Shown: positions 11,201 through 20,532 of the stretch, in pieces
Layout of the letters: each line of letters begins with the position of its first letter
Numbering within the stretch: position 1 is the first letter of the stretch
Source of the DNA: Macrostomum hystrix
Lineage: Eukaryota; Platyhelminthes; Macrostomidae
Length of the DNA stretch: 64,000 nt
Direction: 5' to 3'
Assembly: GCA_950097015.1 (NCBI GenBank)
Contig: CATNEN010000038.1
Location: 6,745,001 to 6,809,000 of the forward strand
Made by a program: the position numbers and the translations under genes
Notes under the pieces: model-generated
What the model saw: the letters and a program-made list of their open reading frames with translations, nothing else
Told to the model about the DNA's origin: nothing
The model's database searches: none

Positions 11201-12914
11201 CTGGCGGGCGCTGCCATAACGGACCGCACCACTCTGGTGGCGTTTCCAGGGCCAGTCAGAAAGGTTGAACAGGCGATCTTCTGAGCTGTCACGCGGGTCA
11301 CAAAGTCCTGCACCAGCTGGGTATCTGGTGGCATCAATTGAAAGGATTGAAATGAAAGGAGTTACCGCTCCTTGAAAAGCTTTTTTTTAGCTTAGTGCTT
11401 GGACTAACGTTTCTTTTTTACCTTGAGTCTCGTCGTAAATCAAAGCAATCTCTGAGACCTTCTCGAAACGAATGGCAGCCACGGCCGCTGCAACCTGCTG
11501 TGCAATGGGCTCTCGGCCGACCGCAACGAAATCTAAAAAAATAAACAGAATAGACATGACAATAGCCGCAGCGACCACGTGACACGTCTGAGGGCGGTGT
11601 ACAACTTTTCAGTCCATAGACTAGGGAGGCCACCAGACTACGAAATTTTTACTCCAGCGAATGCTGGCACCCATGAGCTAGGTGAAGTGAAGCAATGAGG
11701 ACTCAAACGTTTTGCTCGAGAAAACAAATTGTTTCCTTTGTTCGGCTCGGATTCGAACTCCCGACCTCTCGGTCAGAAGCCCAAAGCCCAAAGCCCAAAC
11801 CGCTGGGCAACAAGTCCACATGAGCATTCAAAAGCTTCAAGCTCCCTTTTTCGTAAAGAAGATGTGCTCACTGGAGTCGACAGAGATGTCGCAGAGTCCC
11901 ACCGGCACAGCAACAGTTGGGACGCCGAGCGATTTGCCGAGATCTCTAGCGCAGACGGCCAGCTCGCAGCTGCCCACAGACAGGAGGGCGCTCACATTTT
12001 GCCAGGTGCAAACTGAATTGAGTTGTTGGAAGTGATTGAAATATAAGTGAAGCCCACCGAATCCGAAGTAATTAATATTGAATCACGCACATCTACGTAC
12101 CTGTTTGTGCCAACAAATTCAAGTATTTTTTCAATGCTATGCAGTCTAAAAGTGACCTTGAATCACGCACACCCAGCGTGTCAGTGTGTTCCCTACTGAC
12201 TCCTGAAATTCTTGTAATAATCTATAAGTGACCTTGAATCACGCACACCCAGCGTGTCAGTGTGTTCCCTACTGACTCCTGAAATTCTTGTAATACTCTG
12301 TCTAGAAGTGACCTTGAATCACGCACACCCGGCGTGTGAATGTGCTCCCTACTGACTCCTGAAATTATTGTAATAATCTAGAAGTGACCTTGAATCACGC
12401 ACACCCAGCGTGTCAGTGTGTTCCCTACTGACTCCTGAAATTCTTGTAATACTCTGTCTAGAAGTGACCTTGAATCACGCACACCCAGTGTGTCAACGTG
12501 TGCCTCAATGAATCCAGAACTTTTTTACTTTCACCCTGCCTATAAGTGATCTTGAATTACGCACAACCAGCGTGTTCATCTTTGCTACCTGGAATTATGT
12601 ATTAGTGCGTTACTTCTGAATTCTAATTTACACCGGTTTCGCAAGATCTGAGAACTAAGATAGCGCTATTCACCTTTCTGAACAGCCGCCATGGCCTTGC
12701 CGACCGGAACAACAGCCATCTCCAATACCATGCGTTGATTTGAGCCTGCGGCAAAGTACAGCCAATTGTCATTTACAATGCGATTCACCGTGTTGACAAT
12801 CAGGTCAGTGGACACGGAAGATCCTTCTTCCAGTAGGACGCCGAGTTTAAAGTCCATGCCGCTAGCGGCGCGGGCGCTGAGAGCCAGAATCAGCAGAGCA
12901 CAAATATCCCGCAT
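2297..12914 (-). CDS. Ionotropic glutamate receptor, amino-terminal and channel exons (partial, continues left)
   Basis: Ligand-gated cation channel subunit of the neuronal plasma membrane. Exons, minus strand: 12914-12674 (ATG, signal peptide MRDICALLILALSARAASG), 12012-11872, 11532-11422, 11324-11149, one ending 9423 (start near 9842 or at 9770), 8798-8538, 3944-3835, 3309-3231, 2917-2297. The first three junctions and all junctions from 9423 onward agree in phase. The first exons form the amino-terminal domain (NVSALLSVGSCELAV). The 3944 exon carries GYNADLLSVLE of lobe S1. The 2917 exon holds M1 (VWLLLLGMFVVV), a pore loop with LQQGQD, and M3 ending TYTGELAAKLT, the counterpart of SYTANLAAF. 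A possible further exon at 10924-10861 (SQWVSTDFVHC) does not fit the phases cleanly. S2 and M4 must lie left of the window. The AMPA/kainate-type pore is clear. The usual glutamate-binding Arg of S1 appears replaced, so the ligand is uncertain. Confidence 0.85.
2938..3175 (-). mobile_element. tRNA-derived SINE, family 2, copy in a receptor intron
   Basis: On the minus strand it starts with a tRNA-like head: A box TAGTGGATAGAGC and B box GGTTCGATTCTC near 3175-3110. A body with the inverted motif CCATGGACTGAAC follows, then GGGGCAGGTGTAATCAATTATT at the 3' end. The same layout recurs at 13625-13945. The head resembles a Lys-type tRNA, but the fold is degenerate and this is not a tRNA gene. 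Confidence 0.75.
3392..3780. repeat. 22-bp minisatellite, about 17 copies
   Basis: Unit CACCTCAGTCCGTCTGCG followed by CACC, with AGTCC/ACTCC/ACTCT variants in successive blocks, which suggests stepwise expansion. It sits in the receptor intron between exons 3944-3835 and 3309-3231, starting about 55 nt after the 3' end of the upstream exon. Confidence 0.95.
4485..5265. repeat. 9-bp minisatellite, about 85 copies, with a higher-order duplication
   Basis: Unit CCTACTCTG with T/A variants. A block of about 180 bp (near 4490-4670) is repeated almost exactly at about 4670-4850, so the array has a second, longer period. Because 9 is divisible by three, both strands are open for hundreds of codons (SerThrLeuPro-type and GlnSerArg-type). 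I regard those frames as artefacts. The array lies in the receptor intron 3945-8537. Confidence 0.95.
5945..7300. repeat. 20-bp minisatellite, about 67 copies
   Basis: Unit AGGGAATCAGGGGAGATTGT with near-perfect 20-bp spacing for over 1.3 kb and very few length changes. Variants (GGCGAG, ATGGAATC, AAGGAATC) come in runs of adjacent copies, as expected of local duplication. A degenerate leading part reaches back to about 5700. Second of three arrays in the receptor intron 3945-8537. On the sense (minus) strand it is pyrimidine-rich. Confidence 0.95.
7745..8480. repeat. 14-bp minisatellite, about 50 copies
   Basis: Unit TTCCATCCCGTCTG with a 12-13-nt deletion variant (CCCGCTGTTCC) and a more diverged CTGTCCCATCCTG block at the right end. 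It ends about 60 nt from the donor of the receptor exon 8798-8538. Third array in the same 4.6-kb intron. Confidence 0.95.
9951..10190. repeat. 16-bp minisatellite, about 14 copies
   Basis: Unit AAGCATGTCAAGTTTC with a 15-nt variant (AAGCATGACAAGTTC) recurring at regular intervals, so a block of six to seven units seems to have been duplicated. It lies within about 110 nt upstream of the receptor exon ending at 9423. Confidence 0.9.
11600..11815 (-). mobile_element. Degenerate SINE family 2 fragment in a receptor intron
   Basis: The motif TTCAGTCCATAGACTAGG, the 'gctggcacccatgagctagg' stretch and the tRNA-like end GGATTCGAACTCCCGACC match the order seen in the clearer copies at 2938-3175 and 13625-13945, but the sequence is more diverged. 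A triplicated AAGCCCA lies at its tRNA end. Confidence 0.55.
12090..12610. repeat. Long-period tandem repeat, 74-82 bp unit, about 6 copies
   Basis: Each unit contains GTGACCTTGAATCACGCAC, then ACCCAGCGTGTCAGTGTG, CCCTACTGACTCC and a CTTGTAATA stretch. Copies begin near 12150, 12226, 12307, 12383 and 12465, with diverged ones at each end. This is the only long-period array in the window. It fills the first intron of the glutamate receptor gene. Confidence 0.9.
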
Positions 12915-13624
12915 TTTTTCAATCTCTTTAAGACTGCCAAAGAGAGCGCAGCTATTTGACGTCTCACTGTTTGACTCCCATTTTATATTATGCAAATATT
13001 ATGGATTAACCTGGTCAATTAACTGGATAGTCGGAAAATGAGAATAGATGTGAAATTCGACGACTTTTGGGAACAAAAGAATGCAAGACTTTAGCTAATG
13101 AGACATCGATTCTGTTGCTTTGAGTGGGATTTGCGATGTACTCAACCGCCTGTGAGCCTCTACATGGGATAATTGAGAAGTAAGGATCAATCAGACACCA
13201 CGGGATAATGAGGTGGTTTTCAATTACCCGACTTACCCCATTGCAAACAAATCAAAGATAAATGAAAAGGAGAATTCTAACGCATGATTAATTGATTGGC
13301 CAGGAGGTGTCAGATTCGCATGTCTCTTATTAGATTTTTTTGTTTAAACAAGAGCCCAGGACTGACCATTAGGCCTTAATTAATTTGGCTGATCTTTTGA
13401 CAGGAGTGTTCTCGTTCAGGAATAAAATATTTTTTGAAAAGTCGATGAGCCAATAAATTACTAGTTTCCGTTTGCTAATTTTCAAATTACTTCAATTCCA
13501 AGACGTTTTGTGAAGCTTCATGCAAAATAGACATTGTGATGACATTGGAATTCTCGTAAAGTACGAGCTATGATCTATTGTGAAAATAAAATTTGCATGT
13601 GACCTGACATTTGACAGTAATAAT
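12915..13624. other. 5' flank of the glutamate receptor gene
   Basis: AT-rich DNA upstream of the receptor start codon. It probably holds the promoter and 5' UTR, but no TATA box or splice-leader acceptor can be assigned with confidence. An in-frame upstream ATG near 12995 would extend the N-terminus but would bury the signal peptide, so the ATG at 12914 is preferred. Confidence 0.4.
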
Positions 13625-13945
13625 TTAGTTAATAATAATAATAATAATAATTGATTACACCTGCCCCAATTGGGCCAGATGTGCAGCCGAAAGCACAGCC
13701 GCAGCTATTGCGCGGCATATTTGAAGGCTGCGTACGGCTGTTCAGTCCATGGACTGGAGAGAACGCCACACCCACCTTCAATTATCCCAGCTAACACTGG
13801 TACCCATTTACCAGCTGGGTGAACCGAACCAATGCAGAGTTAAAGTGTCTTGCTAAAGGACACGAATTGTTCCAGTGGAGTCGGGAATCGAACCTCCGAC
13901 CTTCAAGTTGTGAGGGTACAACCTCTACACAGTAACACCTCTTCA
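13625..13945 (-). mobile_element. tRNA-derived SINE, family 2, best-preserved copy
   Basis: Read on the minus strand: tRNA-like head with B box GGTTCGATTCCCGAC near 13895-13880, a body with CCAGTGTTAGCTGGG and the CCATGGACTGAACAGCC motif, and a 3' end GGGGCAGGTGTAATCAATT followed by (ATT)n. It shares the tail and body with 2938-3175. The trinucleotide tail suggests retrotransposition by a LINE with the same 3' recognition end. Confidence 0.8.
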
Positions 13946-14541
13946 TTATGTAAGCCATTTTAATTACTTTCGTTTAGTACAAAAAGTCCTGAATTAAAAC
14001 ATTATCTTTTTTTTCTACAGAACTTAACTTGCTTTACTCAAATATGCACCTGTCATAGTTGCATCTACAATAGTTTATAAATATTAGTCCAAGAAATCAA
14101 TAAGTAGTATTATGATATCAGGCATTGCATACATGTATATAGCATATAACCAGAGATTTTCTAAGTTTTAATACAACACTGTGCTTTACTGGAATGTAGC
14201 AAAACTCCGACTGTGGATTATAAACTTACTTTAATGGAATAGCATGTGCGTCATTAGGTGTGTTTAAAGCATTTGATATTAGAAGAGCAATTAAAGCCTT
14301 CCAAATGTGAAATTTAATGTCCACTATTTCATTAGCTAATAACCATGTAAATTGTCGGGAACCCCTACTTCAGCGACCTAAATATTATAGAAAAGTCGAT
14401 TTATATTAGCCAATGAAATAGAAAAGAAAGTACTATGATTTACTGTCGTATAATCCGTAAAAGATTCGAACGAAACAAACTAAACAGACCTACTATGAGT
14501 AGCTTGCATTAAACTAAATCCAAAATGAAATTTAATAGCGT
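13946..14541. other. AT-rich interval, 3' flank of the four-helix membrane gene
   Basis: No exon, RNA gene or repeat recognised. It should contain the 3' UTR and polyadenylation site of the minus-strand gene that ends at 14542, but I see no convincing AATAAA in the expected place. Confidence 0.4.
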
Positions 14542-16691
14542 CTACTGCTGAGGGCCATAGTAGCCGCCATCGCTGTTCCAGTCTGGTGCAGCACCGGTGC
14601 TGGCTGGCTGCTGCTGCTGCCGCTGCTGCTGCTGCTGCTGCTGACTGTGATTGTTGGCACTGTTTGCGTCGCGGCTGCCGCTTCCGCGTCCACCTGAGAA
14701 CACGGTCAGGATGAGGAAGGCGCCGGAGATGAGAGCGCAGACGAGGGCCCAGCCGAGACGATCCGAGAAAGTCGTGATCCGCGCGACGCTGGCCGCGATG
14801 AGGCCGCTGACGCCTGCGGGGTGTCAAGGGTGTGAGGGAATGGAGTGACAATGGTGTGAGGGAATGGAATGACAAGGGAGGTAGGAATGGAATGACAAGA
14901 GAGGTAGGCAATGGAGTGACAAGGGAGGTAGGAATGGAGTGACAAGGGAGGTAGGAATGGAGTGACAAGGAGGTAGGAATGGAGTGACACCAGGTAGGAA
15001 TGGAGTGACAAGGAGGTATGAATGGAGTGACAAGGGAGGTAGGAATGGAGTGACAAGGAGGTAGGAATGGAGTGACAAGGGAGTTAGGAATGGAGTGCCA
15101 AGGGAGGTAGGAATGGAGTGACAAGGAAGGTAGGAATGGAGTGACAAGGGAGGTAGGAATGGAGTGATAAGGGTGGTAGGAATGGAGTGACAAGGAGGTA
15201 TGAATGGAGTGACAAGGGAGGTAGGAATAGAGTGACAAGGGAGGTAGGAATGGAGTGACAAGGAGGTCGGAATGGAGCGACAAGGAGGTAGGAATGGAGT
15301 GACAAGGGTGGTAGGAATAGAGTGATAAGGGAGGTAGGAATGGAGTGACAAGGGAGGTAGGAATGGAGTGACACCAGGTAGGAATGGAGTGACAAGGGAG
15401 GTAGGAATGGAGTGACACCAGGTAGGAATGGAGTGACAAGGGAGGTAGGAATGGAGTGACAAGGAGGTAGGAATGGAGTGACAAGGGAGGTAGGAATGGA
15501 GTGACAAGGGAGGTAGGAATGGAGTGACAAGGGAGGTAGGAATGGAGTGACAAGGAGGTAGGAATGGAGTGACACCAGGTAGGAATGGAGTGACAAGGAG
15601 GTAGGAATGGAGTGACAAGGGAGGTAGGAATGGAGTGACAAGGAGGTAGGAATGGAGTGACAAGGGAGTTAGGAATGGAGTGACAAGGGAGGTAGGAATG
15701 GAGTGACAAGGGAGGTAGGAATGGAGTGACAAGGGAGGTAGGAATGGAGTGACAAGGGAGGTAGGAATGGAGTGACAAGGAGGTAGGAATGGAGTGACAA
15801 GCGAGGTAGGAATGGAGTGACAAGGAGGTAGGAATGGAGCGACAAGGAGGTAGGAATGGAGTGACAAGGAGGTAGGAATGGAGTGACAAGGAGGTAGGAA
15901 TGGAGTGACAAGGAGGTAGGAATGGAGCGACAAGGAGGTAGGAATGGAGTGACAAGGAGGTAGGAATGGAGTGACAAGCGAGGTAGGAATGGAGTGACAA
16001 GGAGGTAGGAATGGAGCGACAAGGAGGTAGGAATGGAGTGACAAGGAGGTAGGAATGGAGTGACAAGCGAGGTAGGAATGGAGTGACAAGGAGGTAGGAA
16101 TGGAGCGACAAGGAGGTAGGAATGGAGTGACAAGGGAGGTAGGAATGGAGTGACAAGGGAGGTAGGAATGGAGTGACAAGGGAGGTAGGAATGGAGTGAC
16201 ACCAGGTAGGAATGGAGTGACAAGGGAGGTAGGAATGGAGTGACAAGGAGGTAGGAATGGAGCGACAAGGAGGTAGGAATGGAGTGACAAGGGAGGTAGA
16301 AATGGAGTGACAAGGGAGGTAGGAATGGAGTGACAAGGAGGTAGGAATGGAGTGACAAGGGAGGTAGGAATGGAGTGACAAGGAGGTAGGCAATGGAGTG
16401 GTGAGATTCAGTCAGGTAAGGAGGAGAAGGCTCACCCGCCAGCACCATGCAGGCAGCATCGATGAGCAGCACAATGCTGTTGCCGTCGAAGATGTCCAGA
16501 AAAGTGCATGCAAACGTGACGCCAAGTCCCGTATAGTAGGTCAGCAGGCCGATTATAAGGAAGGCGGTCTTGACGTTTTCCAGCTGCGGATCCAACAGAA
16601 AAACATCGCTGGCTGACACCCAGACCACGAACCCGATGGCGGATAGGGCGAAGGCCAGCCGCAGCCACAACGGTCTTTCGTGGAAAATCAT
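14542..16691 (-). CDS. Four-helix (MARVEL-like) membrane protein with Gln-rich tail
   Basis: Two exons: 16691-16436 (starts MIFHERPLW) and 14813-14542 (stop TAG), joined in phase 1 through a GTGAGC donor and a CCCGCAG acceptor, giving 175 residues. Four hydrophobic segments are visible, roughly residues 8-26, 40-62, 66-86 and 105-125. The C-terminal tail has a glutamine run broken by one Arg, then ends DGGYYGPQQ. Size, four-helix layout and a Gln/Tyr/Gly-rich tail recall MARVEL-family vesicle proteins such as synaptogyrin, but no signature decides it, so the function is unknown. The single intron (14814-16435) is almost all minisatellite. The tail is encoded by CAG/CTG triplets and could vary in length between individuals. 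Confidence 0.7.
14830..16400. repeat. 22/23-bp minisatellite, about 70 copies, filling an intron
   Basis: Unit GGAATGGAGTGACAAGG followed by GAGGTA or AGGTA, with rarer ACACCAGGTA and CGAGGTA forms. Variant types recur in the same order in blocks, which shows segmental duplication. The array accounts for about 97% of the 1.6-kb intron, leaving roughly 35 nt at the donor side and 15-20 nt at the acceptor side. Confidence 0.95.
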
Positions 16692-17203
16692 TTCTACTCA
16701 ATTATAGTTTGGCTCGATATAAACTCAATAATCAGTTAATAGGATTGGTTTCGGCTTGTTTTTCTACTACTTTGAAGCAGCGACTAGGCCAGAGCTGAGA
16801 TCGCTTGTTGTGTTCAGTGGGCAGCAGTTGGCACAGGGTGAGTACGTGCTGGGGTGGAGTGGGAAGAGTTGGCTTGAGAGCTGGGGGCTTCCACTGGACT
16901 GCACTCTTCTATCGGACACATTTAAAACAATCTCGGGCGCCGATTGGCCAGAATTGAACGAGAGAGTGGAAGGGAGCGGCCTTGACTAACGATCCTCACT
17001 TATCTGCTCTGTCCTCTCCTCTCCTCTCCCTGCCTCTCCTAATCTCTTCCCCCAGCTTTGCCACCCTTCCCGTTGCAGCAACTTTCTTCTGCTTTGAGGC
17101 ACCTGCGCGCAGCAACCTCAAATACATGCACTCGGATACTGCATGATCAGCAGCCTGCAGCTGCACAAACTGACTTGGTCTATGCTGCACGTCACTGCAA
17201 TCA
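16692..17203. other. 5' flank of the four-helix membrane gene
   Basis: Contains a long pyrimidine tract ending TCTTCCCCCAG near 17055 on the plus strand, a strong-looking 3' splice site without a convincing exon after it. No gene is called here. Confidence 0.35.
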
Positions 17204-18162
17204 CCTGCACTGCACACTCACCTGCACTGCATACACACCTGCACTGCACACTCACCTGCACTGCACACTCACCTGCACTGCACACTCACCTGCACTGCAC
17301 ACTCACCTGCACTGCACACATACCTGCACTGCACACTCACCTGCACTGCACACACACCTGCACTGCACACACACCTGCACTGCATACACACCTGCACTGC
17401 ATACACACCTGCACTGCATACACACCTGCACTGCACACACACCTGCACTGCACACACACCTGCACTGCACACACACCTGCACTGCACACACACCTGCACT
17501 GCACACTCACCTGCACTGCACACTCACCTGCACTGCACACTCACCTGCACTGCATACACACCTGCACTGCACACTCACCTGCACTGCACACTCACCTGCA
17601 CTGCACACACACCTGCACTGCACACACACCTGCACTGCATACACACCTGCACTGCATACACACCTGCACTGCACACTCACCTGCACTGCACACTCACCTG
17701 TACTGCACACACACCTGCACTGCATACACACCTGCACTGCACACTCACCTGCACTGCACACACACCTGCACTGCACACTCACCTGCACTGCACACACACC
17801 TGCACTGCATACACACCTGCACTGCACACACACCTGCACTGCACACACACCTGCACTGCACACACACCTGCACTGCATACACACCTGCACTGCACACACA
17901 CCTGCACTGCACACACACCTACACTGCACACACACCTGCACTGCATACACACCTGCACTGCACACACACCTGCACTGCACACTCACCTGCACTGCATACA
18001 CACCTACACTGCACACACACCTGCACTGCATACACACCTGCACTGCACACACACCTGCACTGCACACTCACCTGCACTGCACACACACCTGCACTGCACA
18101 CTCACCTGCACTGCATACACACCTGCACTGCACACACACCTGCACTGCATACACACATGCAG
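17204..18162. repeat. 17-bp minisatellite, about 56 copies, with embedded 5' splice-site motifs
   Basis: Unit CACCTGCACTGCACACT with CACACA, CATACA and CACTCA variants. The period is strictly 17. On the minus strand about 18 of the copies read CAGGTGAGT, the perfect match to the U1-binding 5' splice-site consensus, and the others CAGGTGTGT. Long open frames occur on both strands (His/Cys/Thr-rich on plus, Cys/Val/Gln-rich on minus) simply because the unit lacks stops. Confidence 0.95.
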
Positions 18163-18519
18163 GTCGTTTGCACCAATTTACTGACAAATTTAGCCCAAAA
18201 AACACCGCCAGTTTTGATTTACTTTTTCAAGACAGGTCAAGTAATTTTCAGCCGGAAGTCGCTTTGTTTTTGAGTCGCCAAACCTAGTTACATTGGACAA
18301 AATATAATGAATTAATATGCATTTCATAAATAGTAAAGACAACTGAACTAAACCGTTATTAGTGCTAGTTAATGAATCACAGAAATGTGCCTGCCAGCTT
18401 CAAACGAATGCGCGCATTTTAAGAGCGCAATTTTGCCAAAAAAGTATAATCTTTTTGTGATTCCTAAGTAGAACACACCTGTAATATACAGTATATACAG
18501 AATACAGGATACCAGTATA

Positions 18520-19690
18520 TTAGTTAAGATACACGTTTGTTAGACAAGGGACCCGCCTGTTAGATAAGGGACTCATCTGTTAGATAAGGGACTCGCCTGT
18601 TAGATAAGGCACCCGCCTGTTAGATAAGGGACTCATCTGTAAGACAAGGGACTCGCCTGTTAGATAAGGGACCCGCCTGTTAGATAAGGGACTCATCTGT
18701 TAGATAAGGGACTCGCCTGTTAGATAAGGGACTCATCTGTAAGACAAGGGACTCGCCTGTTAGATAAGAGACTCGCCTGTTAGATAAGGGACTCGCCTGT
18801 TAGATAAGGGACTCGCCTGTTAGATAAGGGACCCGCCTGTTAGATAAGGGACTCATCTGTTAGATAAGGGACTCGCCTGTTAGATAAGGGACCCGCCTGT
18901 TAGATAAGGGACTCGCCTGTTAGATAAGGGACTCGCCTGTTAGATAAGGGACTCGCCTGTTAGATAAGGGACTCGCCTGTTAGATAAGGGACTCGCCTGT
19001 TAGATAAGGGACCCGCCTGTTAGATAAGGGACCCGCCTGTTAGATAAGGGACTCGCCTGTTAGATAAGGGACCCGCCTGTTAGATAAGGGACTCGCCTGT
19101 TAGATAAGGGACTCGCCTGTTAGATAAGGGACTCGCCTGTTAGATAAGGGACTCGCCTGTTAGATAAGGGACTCGCCTGTTAGATAAGGGACTCGCCTGT
19201 TAGATAAGGGGACCCGCCTGTTAGATAAGGGACCCGCCTGTTAGATAAGGGACTCGCCTGTTAGATAAGGGGACCCGCCTGTTAGATAAGGGACCCGCCT
19301 GTTAGATAAGGGACTCATCTGTTAGATAAGGGACTCATCTGTTAGATAAGGGACTCGCCTGTTAGATAAGGGGACCCGCCTGTTAGATAAGGGACTCATC
19401 TGTTAGATAAGGGACTCGCCTTTTAGATAAGGGACCCGCCTGTTAGATAAGGGACTCGCCTGTTAGATAAGGGACCCGCTTGTTAGATAAGGGACCCGCC
19501 TGTTAGATAAGGGGACTCGCCTGTTAGATAAAGGGACTCGCCTGTTAGATAAGGGACTCATCTGTAAGACAAGGGACTCGCCTGTTAGATAAGGGACTCG
19601 CCTGTTAGATAAGGTACTCGCCAGTTAGATAAGGGACCCGCCTGTTAGATAAGGGACCCGCCTGTTAGATAAGGGGACTCGCCTGTCATC
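18520..19690. repeat. 20-bp minisatellite, about 58 copies
   Basis: Unit GTTAGATAAGGGACTCGCCT with ACCCGCCT and ACTCATCT variants. Single-base insertions (GGGGAC) appear only in the right half. It lies about 350 bp from the neighbouring 17-bp array, in a gene-free interval. Confidence 0.95.
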
Positions 19691-20084
19691 AGAGAACAGA
19701 TTTTTTATTTAAAATTACAGGTAATAAAAGACTAAGCTAAGTACTAAATAACGTTGATAATAGCATCTGACGAGGCTTAATATCAGTTTCATTTTCAAAT
19801 GCCGCTTAAACTACTGCTGAGAAGTAGCAGACAACAACAATGATCATCTGAAAATAAATTATGGAAAGACGAGAATGTCCACTAGCATAAAAACTCTTAA
19901 ACTAATTAAAAAGAACCAATTTTACAAACGTGGATTCGCTAGGGCATGACTTCTGATAATTTCTGGAAAACATAATTTTAGCGAATAATATTTCTGAGAA
20001 CCGGGCTCTCGGTAAATTGGGATTTTGGTTATTTAGAATTTTTATTGTTTGAAACTAATTTCGGATTTCTGTAGTTTGTTATTT
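19691..20084. other. Spacer between two arrays
   Basis: AT-rich sequence with no recognisable exon, RNA gene or mobile element. Confidence 0.4.
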
Positions 20085-20425
20085 CTGTAATTTGGGATCC
20101 CTGTAATTTGGGATCTCTGTAATTTGGGATCCCTGTAATTTGGGATCTCTGTAACTTGGGATCTCTGTAATTTGGGATCTCTGTAACTTGGGATCTCTGT
20201 AATTTGGGATCTCTGTAACTTGGGATCTCTGTAATTTGGGATCTCTGTAATTTGGGATCTCTGTAACTTGGGATCTCTGTAATTTGGGATCTCTGTAATT
20301 TGGGATCTCTAGCTGTAGTTTGGGATCTCTGTAATTTGGGATCCCCGTAATTTGGGATCCCTGTAATTTGGGATCCCCGTAATTTGGGATCTCTGTAATT
20401 TGGGATCTCTGTAATTTAGGATTTT
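20085..20425. repeat. 16-bp minisatellite, about 20 copies
   Basis: Unit GTAATTTGGGATCTCT with GTAACTTGG and GGATCCC variants. It lies about 110 nt downstream of the possible last exon of the minus-strand gene at 20533-22856. Confidence 0.9.
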
Positions 20426-20532
20426 TTAAAACTTTGTTTTAACTAGAACGTATCAGTTAAATTTGATTAAAAATGCCAATTTCCTTGTCAGCTCGACTTT
20501 GCAGTTCAATCATTTTACTGCTCAAACTGTTC

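Noticed and set aside
14480-16393. 637-codon minus-strand frame ending in a poly-Ala run
   Set aside because: Most of it is the 22/23-bp array. Its C-terminal part is exon 2 of the four-helix gene read in the wrong frame (the Gln run read as Ala).
16756-16989. 77-codon plus-strand frame upstream of the four-helix gene
   Set aside because: No recognisable domain, no splice sites, and it overlaps the expected promoter of the minus-strand gene.
17058-18287. 409-codon His/Cys/Thr-rich plus-strand frame
   Set aside because: 17-bp array lacking stops; the open frames on both strands have no domain. The preceding TCTTCCCCCAG acceptor has no exon that fits.
18520-19690. CRISPR-like regular 20-bp repeats
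   Set aside because: Units are contiguous with no spacers, and the DNA is animal. It is a minisatellite. The same holds for the 5945-7300 array.
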